A stretch of DNA of 64,000 nt from Papaver somniferum (taxonomy: Eukaryota; Streptophyta; Magnoliopsida; Ranunculales; Papaveraceae). Each line of letters opens with the position of its first letter. The first letter of the stretch is position 1. The notes under the pieces were generated by a model. It searched no databases and was not told the DNA's origin. It worked only from the letters and a program-made list of their open reading frames with translations. The stretch spans positions 16,016,063-16,080,062 of the forward strand of contig NC_039362.1 of NCBI RefSeq assembly GCF_003573695.1, in the 5' to 3' direction. Positions 23,801 through 35,809 of the stretch are shown one piece after another. Position numbers and translations under genes: made by a program.

Positions 23801-24919
23801 CTAAGGAAAAACCCTTATTTGAAAGGCTATATATATGAGACATATAGTTAGAGCAAAACTTAATCCCCACACGTCTGTGTGATACTAGTGCGCTCGCTAG
23901 AGTCGATCTCCATTAACCCTTGATTTTATTCTCTAAAATAGGGTTAACGACTTAAAGACTTCATTGGGATTGTGAAGCCAGATCGATACTAATTTTATCG
24001 TAGTTGTGTGATATGATCTTGCATCTTCTATCGTACGAGCACAATTTGTGATTGTCTTGAGATCGTGAGAGTTCTCCGATAGGCAATATAAAGAAGTCAC
24101 AAACATCTTCGTCTCACTGTTTGTGATTCCTCGACAATCCGCTTGTGTAATCAGGAAGGATTGTAGAGAGGTGATTAATTAATCTAGGTTGTTCTTCGGG
24201 AATATAAGACCGGATTATCAATTGGTTCCTGTTACCTTGATTTTATATCTAAAGACGGAACAAAACCTAGGGTTTATCTGTGGGAGACAGATTTATCCTT
24301 TTGATAGACTTTTCTGTGTGAGACAGATTCGTTTATTATCAAGTCTGAGATTTTGGGTTGCCGCAACTCTTAGTTGTGGGTGAGATCATCCAAGGGAATC
24401 AAGTACGCAGTGTCCTGCTGGGATCAGAGGCGTAGGAGTACAACTTTACCTTGTATCAGTGGGATATTGGTAGGGGTTCAACTATAGATCAGTCCGAAGT
24501 TAGTTTGCAGTAGGCTAGTGTCTGTAGCGTCTCAATACAGTGTGTATTCAATCTGGACTAGGTCCCTGGGTTTTTCTGCATTTGCGGTTTCCTCGTTAAC
24601 AAAATTTCTGGTGTTTGTGTTATTTCTTTTCCGCATTATATTTTATACAATAGAAATAATACAGGTTGTGCGTTAAGATCATCAACTTCTCTAATCCAAC
24701 TTTTGGTACCGTCCAAGTTATCTCTCTTTGATAAAGACTCGCAGATATTTGCTTGAGTAAAGATCAAATATAGAGATTGAGATAATAACTCCTTGAGATA
24801 CTTTTTATCTAGATTGAGTCTGACTGTCTAGTTGATTCTCTAGCAAAGTATTTCGGAGTTAGTCCATACAGATTGCTAACCGAAATATTGGGTGGTGGTG
24901 TTAGACCCCCGCTTTTTCA
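20895..24919 (+). repeat. Copia solo LTR, interrupted by an Athila solo LTR
   Basis: It starts TTTTAGAGCATAGCTCGG (usual start TGTTAGAGC) and ends GACCCCCGCTTTTTCA. The flanks CAAGC and CAAGA form a TSD with one mismatch. Removing the 1.69 kb nested LTR leaves about 2.34 kb, the length of the homologous LTR at 52106-54454. No internal sequence is present. Confidence 0.85.
21819..23503 (-). repeat. Athila-type solo LTR (1,685 bp)
   Basis: On - it runs from TGATGAGTGCTAAAAAG to GAGAGCCACCA, with perfect TSD TGTAG (21814-21818 and 23504-23508). The first 250 bases closely match the LTR of element D. A minus-strand TATAAATAGAAGG lies near 22437-22449. Confidence 0.92.
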
Positions 24920-26360
24920 CAAGAAACTGAAAATATTCGATGTGCAGGATGCATCGTTGGTTTAGAGCTCGTTCGAATTAGTCGCGAATTGAGCGTCTTA
25001 AAAAGGTAGCATGACCGACTACCTTTGGGTGATCGTTTAAGAACCCTATAGGTGAGCTACCACTTGGTCGAACGCTCCCCATGGAGGAGGGGTGGACGAT
25101 GATCACAGTGTTACCCTGTTGTCCTCCTGAAAACAAATCTAAACTATCCAACCAGGCTAGCGAAGTTGGATGGACGAGATGATTGCAGAAGTTGCATATT
25201 GTCGTTGATGTAATTTAGGGTTTAGGAGTCGTGCGGCCAACCCTCTTTTGGGCGAACGATTCAAGGCACTGAGCGTTAGTTTGAGCAGGACGATCGACCA
25301 TGTGCAAAGGTGGGTTGCTGATGAGCACGCTAATGCCTTCGGGGTCGCCTGAAATTGAATCTAAGCCACTCGATTTGGCCGGTGAAGATGGATGATTGTG
25401 ATCGGTTTGCGACAGTAGCGCGTTGCCGCAACACAACTTAGGGTTTCCAAAACAGTGCTCTCACCCTACTTTGGGCAAGAGATTCAATGCGCTCTTGGCT
25501 TGTTATGAGCAAGTCGACCGACTAAGGATGGAGTTGGGTCGCCGATGAACACGCCAGTACCCTTTTGATCATTCTAAAGAAGATCTAAGCCATCCAACTA
25601 GGCTATCTAAGTTGGGCGGTTGTGATGTTTTGAGACCGTTTTTGTCGGTCTTAGCTCGTTTGAGCTCATTTTTCAACAACGCGATCACCCATATGGCCAA
25701 CGTTCAAAGGTGTTGCGGGCGAACTGAAGGGAATCCGATCATATGGGATGTCAATGGGCCCACCGGTGGTCGTCAAGGTGATTGCCTAGTTCCGCTGGGA
25801 GTACATTAGGATTGTCAAATTGTCTGGCCAAATCGTGTGGCCGTGATTGCTCTTTAAGACTGACATGGACAATTTAAGTTTTCCTTAAGGAATTTAAGTG
25901 TGTCGATCGTGCTAACTTTTAATTAAAAAGCGCGTTGACATGAAAAATCTCTTTATCAGAGAGTGGCGCAGCCTGTGTGAGTACTTTCATGCAGATCTCA
26001 ATACTAGCACTTCGAGAGATTCGTGCTACTCTGCTACGAGTGAACATTAATCGTCATGTCATACTAACATTGAGAGTTCAGATGGGGAACATAGCATAGG
26101 AAAATACTGGGCGAGCTCCGGCATTAGTGAGTGATAAAGCTACGAGCTTAAACACTCATTAGGCTCTATACTAGAGGCAATTCATCTAGGAGCGTGAGTT
26201 TCAATATAATACGAAGAGAGACATGGGCACTCATCAGATTCTGATATATTCTCCAAATTCCCTACGGAATATAGATATATCAAGGTCTACTACTTCTGAT
26301 GCCGGGTCAGGTAGACATACTTTTACAGTTTTCGCCCTAAGCTAAAAACCACCATCAACA
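24920..26360 (-). repeat. Right (5') LTR of element C, second part
   Basis: It continues the LTR and ends CACCATCAACA before TSD ATTTG. It includes the second copy of the three-module array (25105-25810) and a GCTCTATACTAG...TAGGAGC element near 26160-26195. Confidence 0.88.
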
Positions 26361-26365
26361 ATTTG

Positions 26366-26689
26366 TTTATCTATATAAATGAAATATCACAGTTTATACG
26401 TTAATCAATCAAAATAGATATATCCATCCTTGTTTCTTGGATACGACTTGATTGATCTTGGATATTGATCTTTAGAATCGCCGAAAAACTTTCACGGTAA
26501 GATCAGGTTCACGGACTTGTTTCTATTTTACTACTGATTGTGAGAGAAAGAGATATATACTCTTTAAATTATTCCTTGATTGAGATATAAACTCATTAAG
26601 TTGTAACTCTTGGAATTGTATTTGAGTTTAATCCATACAGGTTGTTGAATAAAAAAGTTGGTGGTGTACTTGCACCCCCGGTATTTTCA
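26366..26689 (+). repeat. Copia 5' LTR, right end
   Basis: It resumes the LTR split at 7123 and ends CCCCCGGTATTTTCA immediately before the Copia primer site. Confidence 0.85.
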
Positions 26690-26691
26690 GT

Positions 26692-26703
26692 TGGTATCAG
26701 AGC
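26692..26703 (+). other. Primer binding site, initiator tRNA-Met
   Basis: TGGTATCAGAGC, the standard plant Copia primer site, two bases after the LTR end. Confidence 0.97.
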
Positions 26704-26859
26704 AGGCAAACACACTAAGACTTAATAAGTCTGTGTTTGATTGGTTATAAAGCCAGCTGTGTCTACGTACAAGGTTATGTTTACTTTTATTGTAACAAGT
26801 GTTTACAACTTACCTTAAAGGATAAATCCTTAGTTGATTCTTCCGAGTTCAGAGGTAAA

Positions 26860-27019
26860 GAACTATAGTGTTTCCCAAATTCACAGATGGTTCTATATCT
26901 GAATCCGAGTTGGAACTTATCAGAAGTCTAAAAATAATTATCAAGCCTCTATGATTAGAGATCTTGAGAAAAAATATGCTCGGTATACTGATGAACTTGA
27001 AAAATTTCTTGATAGAGAA
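26860..27019 (+). pseudogene. gag: Copia gag fragment
   Basis: A short coding remnant with FTDGSISESELELIRSLK and then, after a frameshift near 26935, MIRDLEKKYARYTDELEKF. It is a charged coiled-coil stretch of the kind found in Gag of plant Copia elements. An LTR inserted on - cuts it off. Nothing of protease, integrase or RT remains. Confidence 0.5.
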
Positions 27020-28635
27020 TGAAAACACAGTGGTACCAAAATACACCACCAACTTTTCCGTTCGGACCTATGAGACAATACCCAGTATAATTGGAAGTAA
27101 ACCAACTTAATGATCCTTCGATAATATGTAACTAAAGTTTATTTTTCTTGTACGATCAAAAAGATATGTGAACCTGATTGTGTGCAAGAACTCTTGGACG
27201 ATCTCAAAAATCAATATCCAAGATATCCTGGTACCGTAACAGTATGTGAACCAAATTCCAATAAGAGCAAGCCTTATAGTCTATATTTCAAGATACAAAT
27301 TCCAAGAACAAGTATTGTAGGTTCAATACAATTTTAATTAAAAAAAAATTAGGTTATTTATCGAATCACTTGAAATTAGTTTAATTATATTAAACACAAA
27401 TATAATACAGAATTAAAAAGTAATGCAACACATAGAGAAATTTTGTTAACGAGGAAAACTGCAGCTGCAGAAAAACCTCGGGACCTAGTCTGTTTTAAAA
27501 CCGAGATGTATTAAGATGCTACATACACTAGCCTACTACCAACAACTTCGGACTTGAATGCAGTTGAGACCGAACCTATCCTCACAGCGATCCAGTTACA
27601 GCGGCGCTCCTAACGTCTCTTGAATCTCGCAAGATTCTACGCACTTGATTCCCTTAAATGACGTCCTTTACATCCTGAGAGTTGCTTCAACCTAAGTGAA
27701 GACTTTTTTGGGTTTTGAATCCACAAAACACCGGTTTTGATTTCCTTTTAGGTGTGAATCAAGGTTTTGGAAATCTTGTGTTTGTTTCAAACAACTACCC
27801 AATAAAAGTAGAGATATCAAAACAAACTTGTAGATTATGGTTTATACTCTACAACTTACACTCAGTATGCATACAGACAAGCAGTACGTGAACCTGATTT
27901 TTCATAAGTTAACTTGCGGCGATTCAAAGATCAATTTCCAACTTAAGAAAACCCTAATAGTTCTGCAATAAAAACAAAGAATAAATATAGAGATATCTTG
28001 TTAAAACTTATTAAGGATTTTATGAGATACCTTAATCGAAGTTTTCTTTCTAGTTCCAATTTCGACCAACTTGTGTTGGTGTACGATCATGAACTGAAAT
28101 CTATCAAAATTTAGGGTTTATCATCTATAAATCTTGAATGGCCTTATATTAGAAGAGAATGACCCTATAATAGACAAGAGTTATGAATAACCTAGACTAC
28201 GAGTTGTGTAACTATCAAAGATAATTAAACCATATCGTCCTTGCGATCCACAATGCAAAGACTTATTTATCTCACTCTTGTTCACGAAGAACAGAAGTCG
28301 TGGAAAACAACCTATGAAGCTTTGCAAATTTTCCATGGGACAAAAAGGGTAGCATTCACGAACCCTTTATTTATAGTGAAGAAGGTAGCTTGAAACATAA
28401 ACAAATTCCAAGGTATCTTGAATTCCTTTTCAAGACCCTGTGAATCTTTCCTAAGTTACAACGCTTGTGTAAATAATTAAATAAATAATTATTTTAGCCT
28501 AAATTGTATTTTTATGAATAAATCACAATTTAACTTAGGAAAGAATTCTAAAACATTACAAACACTTTATTATGGCAATCAAAAGTGTTTGGTAGAATAG
28601 CCATCTTCCCTAGATAGGAAAATATTAAAACTTGA
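27020..28635 (-). repeat. Copia LTR on minus, first part (continues at 31342)
   Basis: On - it ends ...TTTGGTACCACTGTGTTTTCA. It has a minus-strand TATAAATAAAG near 28368-28378. Another Copia LTR interrupts it. GAGAA occurs on both outer sides (27015-27019 and 31549-31553, offset one base), which fits a solo LTR. Confidence 0.65.
28442..28548. repeat. Inverted repeat, MITE-like or LTR hairpin
   Basis: Arms GAATCTTTCCTAAGTTA (28442-28458) and TAACTTAGGAAAGAATTC (28531-28548) pair almost fully around an AT-rich centre of about 72 bases. No obvious TSD. Confidence 0.7.
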
Positions 28636-31336
28636 TGAAAACACGAGGGTACCCTAATACACCACAATATTTTTATTTCAACCTATAAGTCCGAAACCAA
28701 GTGTGATCATCTACGGACAAAGTCGAGACAATACGACAACTTGATATTCACTTGATAATAGTTACGGTACGAAACCGATTTACTATAGGATCAATATCAA
28801 GTCATTAGGATTAACGCACAAGTGTATTTACTTTATTATAATATAAACCACTTATAATGCGGAAGTAAAGTAAATAACACAACACAAGATTTTGTTAACG
28901 GGGAAACCACAAATACAGAAAAACCCCGGGACCTAGTCCAATTTTGAATGCTCTCATAATTAAGCCGCTATACAAAATATAATACAAACTTCATATAGTT
29001 GAGATCAAGCAGACTATGCCTATCTACTTAGTTCCCTCAGTATCCCTGTGCCTTCCGATTCTATAGTCACGCACGTCAATATCAAGTCCTTCTGATCGTA
29101 TTCCAGACAACAAAGGAAGAATATGTTTGGTAACCACTCTAATCAATCCTTCTACAATATAAGATGAGTTGTTGACAAAGGCTCTTATGTTTAATCTGAT
29201 AAACTCCTTTGTTTGGTTAGATCAATCTAAACAATAACTACCTAAATAGTCAAGCCTAAATTCGCACTCAATCAATATAAATCTCAAAGAGAATGCCGAT
29301 ATCAGGCAACTAATAAATCAAATCTATCAAAGACAAACTGATTCTATTTGGATCGCAACCGATGAAGGTTTGTGCACTAAATCCACAAGATACGAAAACT
29401 AATAAGAAATTTTCTTCATCTTCAAATCTTCTATTGCCTTCAAATACCTGCACAACACCACTTGAGTCCCTTGTGATCAATCATACACAAAACATAGTAT
29501 GTTAACAATAGATTGTCACAAGATGTCTTTAGATCTAACAACATTTCTGTAGATCCCGTCGATACTTTGACCTAGTCTGAGTGAATCTTATATCAGAAGA
29601 GAAGATTCTCAAAAATAAACAAACTAGGTGCAATCGAAGTTTCAACAACCGTTAGTGAAACAAATCAAATCGAAAACTAATAACACTGTAATTATCTAGT
29701 TTTCCACCAATGGTAATCTTCGAGCTTCTTGATCCCACAGAAGTATTTAAACGAGCGGTCGTAAAAGATTTCACCTAATTAGGATACTTTCCTCTCCGAT
29801 TAGACGGCTCCACCAGAAACAATAAGAAATGAAGTTTGCCTGGCTCTTAGGATAGTTTTCCAGAAATGAAAACTTAAGTATTATTAGACCAAGGATGTTT
29901 GGACACCAAGGAATTTCCAAAACCGAAAATATTCTCAAGATATGCAATGAATCCGCAAATTCGTTTTTCCTAATTCCGTTAAATGCATGTCCAATATATC
30001 CGAAATCTCTCATAGAAAATCTCCAATTAGTAAATGCATATTACTAATTTTATTATTCTCTAGAGCTATCATTAATTGCTGGTAATTAAAGCATATAAAA
30101 CTAAAAACCTTAATTAAAAGATTCTTAATTTATTTCGGCATAGGATCACCTTGAGTACCAAGGAATATCTTTGAACAATAAATGATAAGAGTTACTGCTC
30201 GTGCTCAAAGTATGTTGACATCTTTTCACTGCAAATTTTTATTTCATATTTACATGAATTTGCTTCTTGCAATCGGTTCTACCACACTTATAAACAAGTT
30301 TAGAATTGTTTCTACCAGTATTCCAAGACAACTATGTGATCGGTCATACCAAGTCAAAATGGTTAGTTGTGATCGGTCTTACCAAGTCACATACATGGGT
30401 TCAGATCGGTTATACCAATCACTAGGATCGGTTCTACCTAAACATGGTATCTACTTGTGATCAGTCATACCAATCACTAAAATAGGTTATACTAATTATA
30501 AGGATCGATCACACACACATATGATTGGTCACACCAGTTACCAGAATCGATCACACCAATTACAAGAATCGATCATACCATCGCATGGCGATTACTTAGG
30601 ATCAGTTATTTCAATTACCAGGACCGGTCATACCAAATTATAATTCTAGGTATTGTGATCGGTTATACCAAGATACATAACCTGAGTTAAGATCGATTCT
30701 AGCAACTCACACATATTGGTCATCCAGAGAATATGCAATGAATAGCCGGACCAATAAACCTATTGATTTCCCTTTTGATTCATGAAACAAGTTCACGAAT
30801 GTACTTCCTTTAAACAAATGTAAAACATTGTTTCCTAGGATGGAATCTTCACCATTCCCCATACATATAATCATAAAACTATATACAAGATTATGTCGAT
30901 CTATGTTATATCTACGAAGTTCAAAAGGTAAGCGTTATACTTCTTAGTCTAATTCCTTAATACCATGACCATACTATTATGATCATGTCTCATCACTAGA
31001 GTATTATATACAATATGTACAGTATATACAGCTTCGCAGTTATGTTTTCAATATAGCACGACTTGAAAGATACGTTAGGAATGAAACAAGTTCAAGTCAA
31101 TATTATTAACCTCAAGTAGAAGGATGATGTCGTTGTAGTTCGTTACTTCTTCTCATTCTTCAGGTCTTCGGAGTAATACTTATATGTCTCAACATTCCTA
31201 GACTTTCTAGTCTAACCTAAACAAAGTTGACTCTAATATTTAATCAAGCGACTCTAGATGATTTTTGACACTAAAATATGATAACCAAACTTGACATACC
31301 AATGCTTGGTAAGTTCAACCGAGTTATGATCCAACA
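28636..31336 (-). repeat. Copia solo LTR (2.7 kb)
   Basis: On - it starts TGTTGGATCATAACTCGG and ends CCCTCGTGTTTTCA. The flanks CTTGA (28631-28635) and CTTAA (31337-31341) form a TSD with one mismatch. Homologous sequence occurs at 4864-5033. There is no internal region. Confidence 0.8.
30320..30720 (-). repeat. Array of GATCGGTCATACCAA modules
   Basis: About 12-14 diverged copies of a 20-30 bp module read on + as GATCGGTCATACCAATCAC or close variants. The array starts about 620 bases from the LTR start, like the differently sequenced arrays in the other Copia LTRs. Confidence 0.8.
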
Positions 31337-31341
31337 CTTAA

Positions 31342-31547
31342 CTAAAAAAGGCTTCTAGTCACGTATTTGCACTCAAGTCCGTGAACCGTCACAAAAAGTT
31401 ATGTGGATTATTTCCTCCTAACGAACTGCAATAGTAACAACATCACTTATAATTGTTTCTTTAATAAATCACTCGTAACTTATTTGTTGTAACTCGTAAT
31501 TGAATGATTCTTGGCTCGTTGAATTCGTAAGCTCATTCACCACAACA
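31342..31547 (-). repeat. Copia LTR on minus, second part
   Basis: It lies between the solo LTR and the AACA (31544-31547) that would be the reversed LTR start TGTT. It is probably the first 206 bases of the LTR whose rest lies at 27020-28635. The assignment rests on position and the GAGAA flanks, not on a second copy. Confidence 0.45.
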
Positions 31548-31575
31548 TGAGAACCTTTCCAGGGATAAAGGTTAT

Positions 31576-32370
31576 TGTTGTATCTCGGTAGAAATCACAA
31601 GTTTTATGATCTCAAGTTTGTTGTCAAAACTATATCTTGATTTCTAGTCTACATTTAGTCAAGTCTCGGATTAGGATAAAAGTGTGTAGTTGAGATTCAT
31701 ATATCACTGCGGTCCACCGTTTGAAGGAGAAGATCAACAGGAGCTCTGGAGAACATCTTATACAAAGGTAAGTGAAGACTGGATCACCTATTTCTCAAGT
31801 TTTCACCTTTTTATCTATGAGACATTTTCCCATGACTAAATTAGACAGTACATGCATAATAGAAATTTCGAGTCAAGTTTATCTTGAATATCGTTCTCTA
31901 AATATGCTAAGCTTAAGAACATTTGTTCATACTTGATGAATTTGTTTAAGAACAATTTATTGCTCATGACTTAATTATGATTCAAGATTCAATCATTTGA
32001 AAATATCCTGGAACAGTGATATGTGTCGTTGATGTTGTTCGGGAACGTTTCATATTGATTATTAGAGAGATATAAAACTACAGTAAATCTGGGTATAGGA
32101 CTGTATACCAGTTCACATACTGGGAGTGCATGTACCCAGTACACATACCGGCATAGCTATAGTTCGGCAATGACTTTTTGGTATGCATACCCAGTATCCA
32201 TACAATAAAAAGTTTGTTGACTCGTGAACCAGGAAGGTACACATACCTAGTATGCAAACCGAAAAACATATGTTGGTTTCAAAATTGGAAAGGAACGCAC
32301 ACCTAGTACGCACACCATAAAAGATCTGTGAGTTCCTGAACTTGTTTTGTCTTTCGGGTACATATACCCG
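31576..32370 (+). repeat. Copia LTR, probable 3' partner of the LTR at 5034
   Basis: It starts TGTTGTATCTCGG and matches 5040-6000 in order, including the GTACACGTAC-type module array (32090-32365). Tat element F cuts it at 32371, and the rest lies beyond the window's reconstructable part. If it is the 3' LTR, the Copia internal region had shrunk to about 350 bases. Confidence 0.65.
32090..32365 (+). repeat. Palindromic module array in a Copia LTR
   Basis: Diverged modules such as GTACCCAGTACACATACC, GGTATGCATACCCAGTATCC and GGTACACATACCTAGTATGC. They correspond to the array at 5490-5900. Confidence 0.7.
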
Positions 32371-32999
32371 TGTTGATGGTGGTTTTAAGTTCAGGGATAA
32401 AATTGTAAAACCCTGCATTTAATAGGTCATCACTTTGTAAAGAGACAGAGCCATGTAAAAGTGATGAGTGTTTAAACCTCTCCACTGGCACACTTATTGA
32501 GCAACTCAATATTCTCTCATGAAATTTACCCAGAATGGTGCATGTATCAACAATCCCAGGTATTCTGTAAATTTTGGCACCTTGCCTACATTCAATTAAT
32601 ATAAGTTTCTTTGAATGCTTTTTGTGCTATGTTCCCCGGCTCAACCCTTAATGTTGATACGGCATAACGATTTGTGTTCACTCGCAACAGAGTAACACGA
32701 ATTTCCAAGTATCAATGATGAGGTCTTTACATAAGGTATTCAATCAGAAAGCATGCTGCTCTCTGGCAATGAACTTAAAAGAACTTTGTGTCAACACATA
32801 GAATTCAATCGATTATCCTGACTAATTTGCATAAGTTAGGGTTTTGCGCCTTGCGCAGTATAGCAGACCTTGCTTGCCGAAATTAAGCCTAGGAAAATTA
32901 GGTAATTAATCCTCCATGGATTAATAGATGCAAAATCTTACCCAGAATCAGAAAACAAGGAGCCGCAGGATAAGAGCAGCAACAAAGGGAGGTGTGGCC

Positions 33000-33260
33000 A
33001 TCCCTTAAGCCAAGCCGACGCCATTTTCTATGTGCCACGCCCCGTCCTAAACCGGCCCTATTTCCCTCGACCAATCAGGTCGCTCTAAAATCGCCACACG
33101 CACATAAGTTGTGGTTGGGACCATACCAGCCGACCCCATTTCCCATCGACCAATCAGGTCGCTCTAAAGCCGCCACACTCACACCAGAAGTGTAGCCGCA
33201 CCCATGCTTGGCCGACCCTCTTTTCTGACCAATCAGGTTGTTCTAAACTTGGCACAGTAT
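33000..33260 (+). repeat. CCAAT-containing palindromic modules in the LTR of element F
   Basis: Three to four copies of an 80-100 bp module. Two carry the perfect palindrome CGACC-AATCA-GGTCG followed by GCTCTAAA and GCCACAC; a third is TGACCAATCAGGTTG. Confidence 0.75.
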
Positions 33261-33289
33261 TAAAAAGGGGAAACTGCGCCACATAGTCA

Positions 33290-34060
33290 CGAAGCCAATT
33301 GGCTTTCCAAAACCGCGCCAACATGCCAAACATGCCATGTTGCCCCAATGAGATAAGCGGCATGCCAACATGCCACTTTGCGGCAGCATGCCAAAACATG
33401 CCACGAGCCGCGTGGGACCCAGAAAACCCTAGAAATGGCGCCATATCATAGCCACCCACGACAATCCTTACTCTTGTGGCCGTTTCCACGCCATGGCCTT
33501 GCTATAGTTCCCTTGGCATAAATATGGAACCATTTTCACAAAAAAGTGTTGCCATGCCGCGTCCGCATGCCTCACAAACTAATTAGGGTTTCGGCATGCC
33601 AAACCCTAATTTAGGAAAAATTGCTACGCCAACCCAGCCAAGTAACGTTCCCCAGAGCATTGGGATTGATGTGTCAGCAGGGCCAATGTTTCCAGGCCAC
33701 ATTTCGGGTCAAACACCAATGTGCAAAAATCTAGCGGCCATGGCTATGCCAGGCGCTAGTTGCATCATCGTTCCACTGGCATGCGTCAGCTATATCAGCC
33801 ACGCCATCATGCCGCAGCGTACATACTAATTAAGGTTTTGATACGCCAAGCCCTAGTTTAGCTAAAGTCGCCATTCCAACTAGATTATATTCTCCTAAGG
33901 ACTTAAGTTTAACTCAGCAACAGGGCCAATGTTGCCAGAGCCATATTTGGGTCTAACACCAATATGCCAAAACAGCTGCCACGGCTACGCCACTGGCATG
34001 CCGCTATGTCATGGATACGCCAGACGCCACTATGCCAATGGCGCCACTTTATTATATGAC
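33290..34060 (+). repeat. CATGCC/GGCATG-rich block in the LTR of element F
   Basis: A GC-rich stretch with dozens of CATGCC, GGCATG and GCCAC words, often paired (CATGCCAAACATGCCATG). The style continues at 49905-50030 on the other side of the inserted element. It contains open frames on both strands, none convincing. Confidence 0.65.
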
Positions 34061-35809
34061 AAGATATGGCCATAATCAATGGCCATCCTTCCTCATTGTA
34101 CATGGGGAAAAACGATTTGCTTGTTTTTAAGGAATTGAGGAGACGACTGTACGGAGGAGACTCCTCGAACCGAGCGAAATATTAAACCTCACACAGATGC
34201 ACCGCTGCAAAGGGGGTGCTTTAGATTCGAGAGATCAATCTGTAGTACTTTGGCCTAAATCAAGACAATGACCGTTCCAGAGTAAATTCTGTCACAAGAG
34301 AGGATGGGTTGATCTGTAGGACGGAAGCTGGGAAATGTGCGGAATCAATGATAATCAAAGATTATGGGTGTGTGAATTCTGAATATGATAAGCTCTGAAT
34401 GATTGAAATTACTCAATTGAGAGTAGTTGCTCAATTGATGAGTTGATGATCTCGTGTTGTCGATGAGACGTGAGATTGATGATACTGTTGATGACGATGA
34501 TTCAATCATGATTCAGAGACTTATTTATATTGGTGGAATTTTAGACACCATGACCCCATAAAGTGTGACAGTTGATGGAATCAAGGAGTGGGGAAGTGGA
34601 GATCGTGTTTGAAACCAGTTGCTCAACGTGTGGAGACTTGTTCGATTTTCCACCCACTACCTCGTGAATTCCTTCAACTGATTGCACGACTTGCTCACAT
34701 TCCATCGTGTGTTTGAACACACGTACCGTAGACCGCCATACCAAAATCCTAAGTGATATCCCCCCAAAGTGACACGATTGACGTCTCGTGGTATGTTAGT
34801 CAATTGATGACTTCGTGGGACGATGAGTCCATGTATTTGATAAGTTGAACATGAAATGTTCTGAGATTCATGACCTTAAACGTGTTTGTTGAGACAGAGG
34901 TACAATTCTCATGATGAGGTGAGAAAGTATTGCTCGTTCGATGAATTGTCGAATATTGGTTGTTGAACCAATATTCCTTGGTTTGAGAAAATATTTATAA
35001 TCTGAGCAAGTGTTGCTCATGTGATGAATTGTTGAATACTTGATCGTCTGAGCATGTGTTGCTTATCTGATGGATTATTGGCAGCGTACCAAAAATATTA
35101 ATTAGAATACTGGTCGTTGAACCCAGCATAATTAATAAAATTAATGACCATGAGGTCGTCGTAAAATTATTAAGGTTGGAATCTGGAATGATGATCCTTG
35201 GATTCAGAAACCCTAATTTGATCAATTGATGATCAATTCATGGTTCGTCAGAATTTTAACCATGGGACGAAGGAGGGAGCGACTACATGGGACCATGGAT
35301 CAACCATGTAGTGTCCATATGGTCACGTGAGAAAATACAAAGAACTCCTGAAGAGTTGACGATTTGTTGGTGAAAGAATGATTAAATGCTGGTTTAATCA
35401 TTTATTCGAAATGCTCGTCTCAGCCTTAGGTGAGAAAACCTAATTAATTATGACGGAGTGAGGGACCGACCATGGGGTCATGAAACCGGCCCTGGGTAGT
35501 CACGTGACCGCCTGATGATCACTTCATGACAATCCAAAGTGTTTGGAAGAGTCTTGGACCTAATACGTGCAATTGTGCAAATTAGGTCAAAACTGTGATA
35601 CTTGATGGGACCGGCTTCTGTAAGCCAAAGAGCCAATCTTGGTCGGTCAAGATACCGTGCTCGTGTCCCCAAGGCGTCTGCGTCTCAGTCCCGAGAATTT
35701 TGATATTTTCTGGCGTGCAATTGGGTATCCATTCGAGAAAATATGCCAAAATTAGGGTTTCGACGAAACCGAGGAAAACACCATGAGATGATGGAAAATA
35801 ATTATAAAA

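Larger units (their letters stand above)
7124..26360 (-). mobile_element. Tat-lineage retrotransposon, pol-deleted, with nested insertions (element C)
   Basis: Two LTRs of about 2.19 kb (after removing insertions) face each other, beginning TGTTTTGGGG on + and ending CACCATCAACA. The element is flanked by the perfect TSD ATTTG (7119-7123 and 26361-26365). The tRNA-Arg-type primer site is next to the right LTR and the PPT next to the left LTR, so the element reads on -. The internal 3.7 kb keeps broken gag and protease but no RT, RNase H or integrase. By eye the first 250 bases of the two LTRs differ at roughly one site in ten, so the element is old. Confidence 0.9.
32371..34096 (+). repeat. 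5' LTR of Tat element F, left part (continues at 49825)
   Basis: It starts TGTTGATGGTGG, like the sense-strand start of the LTRs of element C, and shares the 32630-32760 block with them. Element B is inserted at TSD CTCAT (34092-34096). Total LTR length without the insertion is about 2.8 kb. Confidence 0.85.

Noticed and set aside
32992..33829. Open frames in the GC-rich block (32992-33195 +, 33489-33154 -, 33596-33829 +).
   Set aside because: They follow from repeated CATGCC and CGACCAATCAGGTCG modules inside an LTR and have no recognisable domain.
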